DNA of 5,613 nucleotides from Thermoplasmata archaeon (GTDB taxonomy: Archaea > Thermoplasmatota > E2 > UBA202 > JdFR-43): positions 1-5,613 of the forward strand of contig JAGGXG010000143.1 in the NCBI GenBank assembly GCA_021163175.1. Direction: 5' to 3'. A program made the position numbers and the translations under genes. The notes beneath the pieces are model-generated. The model did no database searches and was not told the DNA's origin. It was given only the letters and a program-made list of their open reading frames with translations. Below, one piece after another: positions 1 through 4,945 of the stretch. Numbering within the stretch: position 1 is the stretch's first letter; the number at the start of each line of letters is the position of its first letter.

Positions 1-77
1 ATATTTGCATCTTCGTTTCTATCTCTCGATGTAGAAAGGAATTCTATTCGAATTTATTCAATTCTTTTATGATGATG

Positions 78-112
78 AACAATAAATCATGATTGTTTTT
101 GGTTAATTTTTT
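78..112 (+). terminator. Possible weak hairpin and T-run terminator
   Basis: AACAAT (78-83) can pair with ATTGTT (92-97) around an 8-base loop, giving a 6-bp AT-rich stem. It is followed by TTTTT and, a few bases on, by a second run of six T. Archaeal termination is driven mainly by T-runs, so the T-tracts may matter more than the stem. An AT-only stem of this kind can arise by chance in such AT-rich DNA, so this is a weak call. Confidence 0.22.
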
Positions 113-149
113 GACAATCTCGAAAGTGGATTGAAAAAGGCAGGCAGTG

Positions 150-184
150 AAAAGATTTTTTAAACAATAAAAGCTTTCTTTTAC
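150..184 (+). promoter_or_regulatory. Candidate archaeal promoter of the surface hydrolase gene
   Basis: A T/A-rich run (TTTTTTAAAC, 155-164) preceded by purine-rich AAAGA lies about 21-30 bases before the ATG at 185. That is where a TATA box preceded by a BRE would fall for a leaderless archaeal transcript. No Shine-Dalgarno-like GGAGG or GGTG lies between this element and the ATG, which agrees with leaderless translation. The assignment rests on spacing and composition only. Confidence 0.35.
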
Positions 185-2752
185 ATGAAGTTGCTTTCAT
201 TGCTGCTTGCAGTATTGATGATAACCCCTTTAAATTATGAGATAAATGTTGTTGGAAATGATGTTTATGAAAATGCATGCCGTTATAACGTGCAGGGTTA
301 CATTTATGTTCATATAGAAGGAGATGCATATCAGCGCGGCTACCAGCATGGCTATCTTTTATATGCGGAAATATTGGACATGATGTATAGATGGAGTAAT
401 ATAATACATAATTGTCCCATCGTAATAAAATATTTGCCCATAGATAAAAATTCATCTCAATATGAAAAGCTTTCTTATTCGTGGTGGGAATCATGCAAAA
501 AACAGGCGATGAAAATATTCTGGCCTTATTATCCTGAGGAATACAGAGAGGAAATAAAGGGAATAGCAGATGGAGTGAAAGCAAGAGGGCAGAAATTTTA
601 TAGAAGAGATGTTACATATGAAGACATTCTAACATTGAATGAAATGTATGAGTTGATGAGCATATTAACGAATCCGACAAAAAGCATTCATATTGGACGT
701 GACATAATGCATGGTATAGCCAAATTTTTTCCACAGTTGGAGGGAAAAGAAATATATTTTGATTTCAGCCCTGCCGAGCATTGCAATGGTTTTGCAGCTG
801 TTGGCAATGCCACCAAAGATGGAAACATCGTTATAAGTGATGCTGTATGGTGTGGAGGATGGTGGTATACCTACTATATAGCCCAGAGATGGAATGTTAT
901 TCTGGACATTGAGCCGAGCAGGGGGCACCGCATCATTATAGCTACTTCGCCTGGCTTGATATGGAGTGACGAAGACTACTGGCAGAATGATGCGGGCTTG
1001 GCTATGATAGAAACAACATTCATACAGGGATATTACAAGCTTCGTGGCATTCCTCTTGCAATAAGAACAAGGATGGCAATGCAGTATGCAAACAATATCG
1101 ATGAAATAATAAGCTATATGCTCAAAGAAAATACAGGAGTTATGAATTCGCAATGGCTTATAGCTGATGCCAAAGCAAAAGAAATTGCTTTGTTTGAATT
1201 TGGCTTGTATCATTATGCTATTGAAAGGACAAAAAATGGTTTTTTGTGGAGTGCGAACAATCCATTTAACTTTAAGGTGAGACGAGAAATTTTAGGCTAT
1301 GAATTTCTGAAAGCCCCCATATTCAGACTAGCTCATCTCTTACTCAATGCAACAGGCTACCAGTATTACACTTTCTTCTATACTCCAAGTGAGAGAGACA
1401 TAAAATTTGAAGAATTGGGTAAAAGATATTATGGAAGGATAGATGCAAACGTTGTCAAAAAAATAATGTCAACTCCGCCCATATCAGATTTCACAACCTA
1501 TATTGAAATCACGGATGGAAACATGATATGGGACAACGGGCTCTGGGGCTTTTATGGAAATCCTAACTACGTATGGAATACGTCATCGCTGTATAAATTA
1601 AAAGGCGTAAGAGATGTGCCCGCCGCCGGATGGACAAAAATTTATGGTGTGCCTTACGATTTCGAGCCAAATTATGAAAAAGGAAATACAAACAAAGGAA
1701 TGGGAGCCATGCCATTATGGGAATATACATTTTGCAACGATGCCAACACAAGCAATTACAGATATGCGAGGCTTTCAACAGATGGAAGAAACATATACGC
1801 TGGCTTTAACAACAACATACTTGCTTTAGATGAAAATGGAAGCATTTTATGGAGTAGAACTTTAGATGGAAATGTGAATGAAATCGAAGCAAATGGAAAT
1901 ATATACGTTGTTACATCAAACAAAACATACTGCATTGATGAAAATGGCCATATAGTTTCCACATACAAAGGAGGTAATGCAATCTGTATTGAAAATGGTA
2001 ACGTTTACATAGCAGGGAATGGCGTCTATGAAAATGATGAAAAAATTCTTGGCATGTATGCAAGCGATATAGAATATGGAAACGCATTGTATATTGCAAG
2101 CAACAAAAGCGTTTATTGCTACGATGGAAAAATAAAATGGCAATTCAATGCAACGCTTCCTGTGGAAAAAATTTCATATTACAGGGGGCGAATATATGCT
2201 TCATCATATGATGGCTGCTTATACTGCATTGATGAAAATGGAAAATTAATATGGGAATATACAGCAGGATGGGGAATCGTTACAAAAGCGATAGAAAAAG
2301 ATGGAAGAATATACTTTGCATCTTTGGATGGAAATGTTTATTGTGTGGATAAGACGGGGCATAAAATATGGATATACAGCAGCAGTGCCTCCATACATGG
2401 CGAAATTATGGCATATGGCAGCTATATTTTCTTTGGGAGCGACGATGGTCGCTTCTATGCCATAAATAAAAGCGATGGAAAGGCAATATGGAGTTTTGCT
2501 CCTGCTCATGAAATGGAAAGTATATATAATTACATAACAACGCCGATCCTTTCAAATGCAATAGCTTTTAACGGAAGAGTTGCTTTCAGCAGCAACGGAA
2601 AAATATATTGCATGGATGCAAAAACATTTGAAGAAGAGGCAACGAAGGAAAAAGAAGGAAATGCAACAATTTTTGTTGTTCCAGCTGTCGCAATAGTTGC
2701 CATAATAGCATTTGCTTTCTATAAAAAATTTCATATAAAAGCTAAGGAATAA
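185..2752 (+). CDS. Membrane-anchored surface protein: phospholipase B-like/C45-type hydrolase fused to PQQ-type beta-propeller
   Basis: This 855-residue protein has four visible parts. Residues 1-18 form a signal peptide (MKLL start, leucine-rich core, no lipobox). Residues ~35-475 resemble the phospholipase B-like / C45 acyltransferase families: a GDAYQRGYQHG motif (46-56), then EHCNGFAA with Cys200 as the candidate N-terminal nucleophile exposed by self-cleavage, then SPGLIWSDEDYW (255-266) and GLAMIETT (271-278). Residues ~510-815 carry about eight blade repeats of the form [RN]IY-x-[AV]-S-x-DG-x-x-YC-[IV]-D-x-x-G-x-x-x-W, typical of PQQ-type propellers. Residues ~828-846 are a hydrophobic helix followed by a lysine-rich tail. 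The predicted topology is an extracellular enzyme held by a C-terminal anchor. Known members of these families cleave amide or ester bonds, including lipid and peptide amides; the substrate here is unknown. Propeller motifs of this type often do not bind PQQ. The start is the first Met after the promoter and is supported by the signal peptide. The gene ends convergently with the methyltransferase, overlapping by 11 bases. CDS certain; hydrolase family likely; function inferred. Confidence 0.9.
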   Translation: MKLLSLLLAVLMITPLNYEINVVGNDVYENACRYNVQGYIYVHIEGDAYQRGYQHGYLLYAEILDMMYRWSNIIHNCPIVIKYLPIDKNSSQYEKLSYSWWESCKKQAMKIFWPYYPEEYREEIKGIADGVKARGQKFYRRDVTYEDILTLNEMYELMSILTNPTKSIHIGRDIMHGIAKFFPQLEGKEIYFDFSPAEHCNGFAAVGNATKDGNIVISDAVWCGGWWYTYYIAQRWNVILDIEPSRGHRIIIATSPGLIWSDEDYWQNDAGLAMIETTFIQGYYKLRGIPLAIRTRMAMQYANNIDEIISYMLKENTGVMNSQWLIADAKAKEIALFEFGLYHYAIERTKNGFLWSANNPFNFKVRREILGYEFLKAPIFRLAHLLLNATGYQYYTFFYTPSERDIKFEELGKRYYGRIDANVVKKIMSTPPISDFTTYIEITDGNMIWDNGLWGFYGNPNYVWNTSSLYKLKGVRDVPAAGWTKIYGVPYDFEPNYEKGNTNKGMGAMPLWEYTFCNDANTSNYRYARLSTDGRNIYAGFNNNILALDENGSILWSRTLDGNVNEIEANGNIYVVTSNKTYCIDENGHIVSTYKGGNAICIENGNVYIAGNGVYENDEKILGMYASDIEYGNALYIASNKSVYCYDGKIKWQFNATLPVEKISYYRGRIYASSYDGCLYCIDENGKLIWEYTAGWGIVTKAIEKDGRIYFASLDGNVYCVDKTGHKIWIYSSSASIHGEIMAYGSYIFFGSDDGRFYAINKSDGKAIWSFAPAHEMESIYNYITTPILSNAIAFNGRVAFSSNGKIYCMDAKTFEEEATKEKEGNATIFVVPAVAIVAIIAFAFYKKFHIKAKE
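1927..1947 (+). repeat. 21-bp direct repeat inside the propeller, copy 1
   Basis: This segment, beginning ATACTGCATTGATG and ending AAAATGG, is identical to 2221-2241. It encodes the blade motif YCIDENG (residues 582-588). Perfect identity including silent positions suggests fairly recent blade duplication or gene conversion, although strong codon bias could also produce it. Confidence 0.75.
2221..2241 (+). repeat. 21-bp direct repeat inside the propeller, copy 2
   Basis: Identical partner of the copy at 1927-1947, encoding YCIDENG at residues 680-686, three blades further along. Similar but diverged versions occur at the other blades (for example LALDENG near residue 546 and YCVDKTG near 719). 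Confidence 0.75.
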
Positions 2753-3356
2753 GCCTGAAAACATACAATTTTTCCCCAAATATTTTCTTTTCCGCAATCT
2801 TTTCAACTTTCCATCCAATGCTTTTGGCATATTCCATAACAACATATGGATCTGCAATGGATGAATAAGCAATTTCAATGTGCCCATTTTCTTTCAAATA
2901 ATCTTTCGCCTCTTTTAAGAATCTTTTTATCGTTCTTTTTTCATAGTCGCATATCGCGCAATCAAATATGCTTTTCGGCTTTAAATCAAGGTATGGAGGA
3001 TTGAATAATATGACATCGAATTTTATATGCGGCAAGGAAGAAAATAAATCGCTTTGAAGGAATTTTATATTGTTTATTCCATTCAATTCGGCATTTTTTC
3101 TTGCAATTTTTATCGCTTCCTTGCTTATATCAGCAGCAAAAACAACGCTTGCCTTTTTAGCAGCCTCTATAGCTAAAACACCTGAGCCAGTTCCCATATC
3201 AAGAACGATGCTTCCATCCTTTATTTGCATGTTGGCCAGCATGAGTTCGCTTGTGTAAAAATACTTTGGATTGAATACATTTTCAGATACAAAATAATTG
3301 TTACCCTCGATAACAACTTCCTTAGATGAAATCTTTTGCACTATTTTTATAACCAT
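2742..3356 (-). CDS. HemK/PrmC-like class I SAM-dependent N-methyltransferase
   Basis: A Rossmann-fold methyltransferase of 204 residues from the chosen Met (215 if the upstream ATG at 3389 is used). Visible motifs, numbered from 3356: SAM-binding motif I VLDMGTGSG (51-59), acidic residue Asp76 after strand 2 in FAADIS, Asp103 in QSDLF, and the catalytic NPPY (119-122) that marks enzymes methylating amide or amino nitrogens such as release-factor glutamine. Archaeal members of about 200 residues (Mtq2/HEMK2 type) modify aRF1 with the Trm112 partner. However, the usual YxPxxDTxLL segment before motif I and the GGxxGR segment after NPPY are not recognisable here, so the target may differ. The start at 3356 is preferred because it gives the usual family length and lies 31 bases from a TATA-like box that serves trpB2 at the same distance; the 11 extra residues of the longer form look non-conserved. 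There is no Shine-Dalgarno sequence. Convergent with gene 1, divergent from trpB2. Confidence 0.88.
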   Translation of the reverse strand: MVIKIVQKISSKEVVIEGNNYFVSENVFNPKYFYTSELMLANMQIKDGSIVLDMGTGSGVLAIEAAKKASVVFAADISKEAIKIARKNAELNGINNIKFLQSDLFSSLPHIKFDVILFNPPYLDLKPKSIFDCAICDYEKRTIKRFLKEAKDYLKENGHIEIAYSSIADPYVVMEYAKSIGWKVEKIAEKKIFGEKLYVFRLIP

Positions 3357-3361
3357 TGCCA

Positions 3362-3373
3362 GCCATATATGGC
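3362..3373. promoter_or_regulatory. 12-bp perfect palindrome, possible operator
   Basis: GCCATATATGGC is a perfect inverted repeat directly before the preferred methyltransferase start codon. It is flanked by ATTGC (3355-3359) on the left and GCAAT (3374-3378) on the right, giving an imperfect palindrome of about 24 bp that is offset by two bases. If transcription starts about 25 bases from the TATA-like box near 3391, the palindrome is centred on the start site. It would fit a dimeric repressor site, but chance or coding constraint (RHIWLA, if the longer start is used) cannot be excluded. Confidence 0.35.
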
Positions 3374-3386
3374 GCAATTTCACCAT

Positions 3387-3416
3387 CATATATTTGCAGG
3401 TTTTTTTAATTTTTAA
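3387..3416. promoter_or_regulatory. Shared divergent promoter region with TATA-like box
   Basis: CATATATTT (3387-3395) reads as AAATATATG on the other strand and is TATA-like in both directions. Its edges lie 31 bases from the trpB2 ATG (3426) and 31 bases from the preferred methyltransferase ATG (3356). A second AT-only run, TTTTTTTAATTTTTAA (3401-3416), follows on the trpB2 side. It could be an alternative TATA element for the methyltransferase ATG at 3389, from which it lies about 12-27 bases. The exact boxes are inferred from composition and spacing. Confidence 0.4.
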
Positions 3417-3425
3417 TGAGTAAAA

Positions 3426-4685
3426 ATGCTTGATGAAAATGAAATGCCATTGAAGCCGAATGAGCTTGAAACAATATTTCCAAAAGAGTTAATAAAGCAG
3501 GAAATGAGCAGGCAGAGATGGATTACCATTCCAGAAGATGTAAAGGAAATATATCGTATATGGCGCCCCACTCCTCTGATTAGGGCTACCCGCCTTGAGG
3601 AATTTCTCAAAACACCTGCAAAAATTTATTACAAATGGGAGGGCGTAAGCCCGCCTGGAAGCCACAAGCCAAATACGGCGGTAGCTCAAGCATATTATAA
3701 TGCAAAGGAAGGAGTTGAAAGGCTCACAACTGAAACAGGCGTCGGTCAGTGGGGCTCCGCCCTGGCTTTTGCCGCCCGCCTTTTTGAGCTTGCTCTGACT
3801 GTCTATATGGTTAAAGTGAGCTATGAACAGAAGCCCTATCGCCGCATTATGATGGAGACGTGGGGAGCAAAAGTTATACCCAGCCCGAGCAACGCTACGG
3901 AAGCGGGAAGAAAAATTTTGAAAGAGAGGCCAGATACGAGCGGAAGCCTTGGAATTGCAATCAGCGAGGCAGTTGAGGATGCTGCAACCCATGAGGATAC
4001 AAAATATGCTCTCGGTTCTGTTTTGAACCATGTTGTCCTGCATCAAACCATAATTGGCCTAGAAATGAAAAGGCAGTTCCAAAGTATAGATGAGAGGGCA
4101 GATATTGTTATAGGATGTGTTGGTGGGGGAAGCAATTTTTCTGGAGGAGCGTTTCCATTTGTTTATGACAAGCTTCATGGAGAGGATATCGATATAATAG
4201 CAGCTGAACCAATGGCTTGCCCAACGCTCACAAAAGGCATGTATAGATATGATTATGGTGATACCGCCCGCCTTACACCATTGCTGAAAATGTATACTCT
4301 CGGCCACACTTTCATTCCTCCAGCCATACATGCTGGTGGTCTACGTTATCATGGCGATGCTCCAGCTCTCTGCAAACTCGTTGAAGATGGTATAATAAAG
4401 GCAAGGGCCTTTTACCAGAATGAAGTTTTTGAGGCAGCAAAAATATTCGCCCAGACGGAAGGTTTCCTCGTCGCCCCGGAGGCGGCGCATGCCGTCAAGG
4501 CTGCCATTGATGAGGCGAGGAAATGCAAGGAGGAGGGCGAGGAAAAAACGATTGTTTTCGTGAATAGCGGCCATGGCCACTTTGATCTGGCTGCTTACGA
4601 TGCCTTTAACCATGGAATGCTTCAAGACTATGAATATCCAGAAGAGCTTATAAAAGAAGCGCTGAAAAATCTTCCAGAAATATGA
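3426..4685 (+). CDS. trpB2: TrpB2-type tryptophan synthase beta subunit-like PLP enzyme
   Basis: A fold-type II PLP enzyme of 419 residues that makes tryptophan from indole plus serine or, as reported for some TrpB2 enzymes, O-phosphoserine. Signature segments: IFPKELIKQEMSRQR (17-31), WRPTPLIRATRLE (46-58), GSHKPNTAVAQAYYN (78-92) with PLP lysine Lys81, TETGVGQWG (102-110) with catalytic Glu103, GSLGIAISEAVEDA (173-186), phosphate-binding GGGSN (233-237), HAGGLRYHGDAP (302-313) and SGHGHFDLAAYD (381-392). The insertions and QWG instead of QHG place it in TrpB2 rather than TrpB1. Two oddities: Ala of the usual ETGAGQ loop is Val106, and the N-terminal ~25-30 residues with a WYN-type motif usual in TrpB2 are absent. 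A TGA stop in frame at 3417-3419 rules out an upstream extension. No trpA is visible, so it may act alone as an indole-salvage enzyme. Its stop overlaps the NAD kinase start (ATGA). Local GC reaches about 68% (3721-3780), well above the flanking genes. Confidence 0.95.
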   Translation: MLDENEMPLKPNELETIFPKELIKQEMSRQRWITIPEDVKEIYRIWRPTPLIRATRLEEFLKTPAKIYYKWEGVSPPGSHKPNTAVAQAYYNAKEGVERLTTETGVGQWGSALAFAARLFELALTVYMVKVSYEQKPYRRIMMETWGAKVIPSPSNATEAGRKILKERPDTSGSLGIAISEAVEDAATHEDTKYALGSVLNHVVLHQTIIGLEMKRQFQSIDERADIVIGCVGGGSNFSGGAFPFVYDKLHGEDIDIIAAEPMACPTLTKGMYRYDYGDTARLTPLLKMYTLGHTFIPPAIHAGGLRYHGDAPALCKLVEDGIIKARAFYQNEVFEAAKIFAQTEGFLVAPEAAHAVKAAIDEARKCKEEGEEKTIVFVNSGHGHFDLAAYDAFNHGMLQDYEYPEELIKEALKNLPEI

Positions 4686-4906
4686 AGATTGGCTTCGTTG
4701 TCAATCCTATTGCAGGCATGGGTGGAAAAGTTGGGTTAAAAGGAACAGACGGAATGTTGCATGAAGCGATAAAAAGAGGAGCCAAAAAAGAGTCACCAGA
4801 AAAAGCGAAAAAATTTTTGAAATCTTTGAAAGAAAAGAAAATTGATGTGCAAATTTTTACAGCTCACATGAGATGGGTGAGTATGAATGTAGGGGAGCTA
4901 GAATAA
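4682..4906 (+). CDS. ATP-NAD kinase family protein, N-terminal fragment (frameshifted)
   Basis: The 74-codon frame starts with MKIGFVVNPIAGMGGKVG and KGTDG, the characteristic opening of archaeal COG3199 ATP-NAD kinases, which phosphorylate NAD to NADP in the cytoplasm. The family resemblance runs through KKIDVQIFTA (to about 4864). The last ~14 residues of this frame are out-of-frame translation ending at TAA 4904-4906. The expected family continuation, HEMGEYEC, is found one frame back from 4867, which points to one missing base near 4865, where a proline codon would be expected. The ATG overlaps the trpB2 TGA in the sequence ATGA, a typical translational-coupling arrangement with no separate ribosome site. 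This is the 5' part of a single gene with the downstream fragment, not an independent small gene. Confidence 0.75.
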   Translation: MKIGFVVNPIAGMGGKVGLKGTDGMLHEAIKRGAKKESPEKAKKFLKSLKEKKIDVQIFTAHMRWVSMNVGELE

Positions 4907-4945
4907 TGGCAACCGTAATATACAAATGCAGCAATCCAACCAGCG
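4867..4945 (+). other. Out-of-frame linker segment of the broken NAD kinase gene
   Basis: In the frame beginning at 4867 this stretch reads HEMGEYECRGAR, then IMATVIYKCSNPTS, which matches the spacing and character of the missing family segment between the N-terminal and catalytic parts. The frame stops at TGA 4969-4971. The correct frame resumes as MDTKKACIEF from 4946. The second break lies just after the AGC at 4942-4944. It can be explained by loss of two bases (a GC from an original AGCGCGATG, giving PTSAMDTKK) or by gain of one base. Confidence 0.7.

Larger units (their letters stand above)
1..184. other. AT-rich intergenic region upstream of the surface hydrolase gene
   Basis: No convincing coding sequence is visible here. 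The sequence is strongly AT-rich, with several short palindromes such as ATTCGAAT and AATCATGATT, a weak hairpin followed by T-runs, and a T/A-rich stretch just before the first gene. The minus-strand open frame that enters this region from the gene body is antisense to the large gene and has no recognisable protein character. The region most likely holds the 3' end of an upstream transcription unit and the promoter of the gene at 185. Confidence 0.55.

Noticed and set aside
1..184. CRISPR repeats, tRNA or riboswitch in the leading noncoding region
   Set aside because: No repeated unit, no cloverleaf-like pairing or T-loop GTTCRA sequence, and no conserved aptamer core were found; only short AT-rich palindromes.
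87..584. Minus-strand open frame of 165 codons overlapping the start of the surface hydrolase
   Set aside because: It is antisense to the signal peptide and hydrolase region, has low-complexity composition rich in His, Phe, Leu and Ser, and shows no recognisable motif.
665..1213. Minus-strand open frame of 182 codons inside the hydrolase domain
   Set aside because: It lies wholly antisense to a strongly supported gene and has no promoter or protein-family character.
3357..3389. Upstream start codons (ATG ATG at 3389 and 3386) for the methyltransferase
   Set aside because: These are possible, but the extra 11 residues look non-conserved and the TATA-like spacing better fits ATG 3356. Kept as an alternative only.
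3489..4046. Minus-strand open frame of 185 codons inside trpB2
   Set aside because: It mirrors the GC-rich codons of trpB2 and encodes nothing family-like, while the sense frame matches TrpB2 throughout.
4682..4906. Independent small protein of 74 residues after trpB2
   Set aside because: Its N-terminal ~60 residues match the start of the NAD kinase whose remainder follows directly; the tail is out-of-frame sequence.
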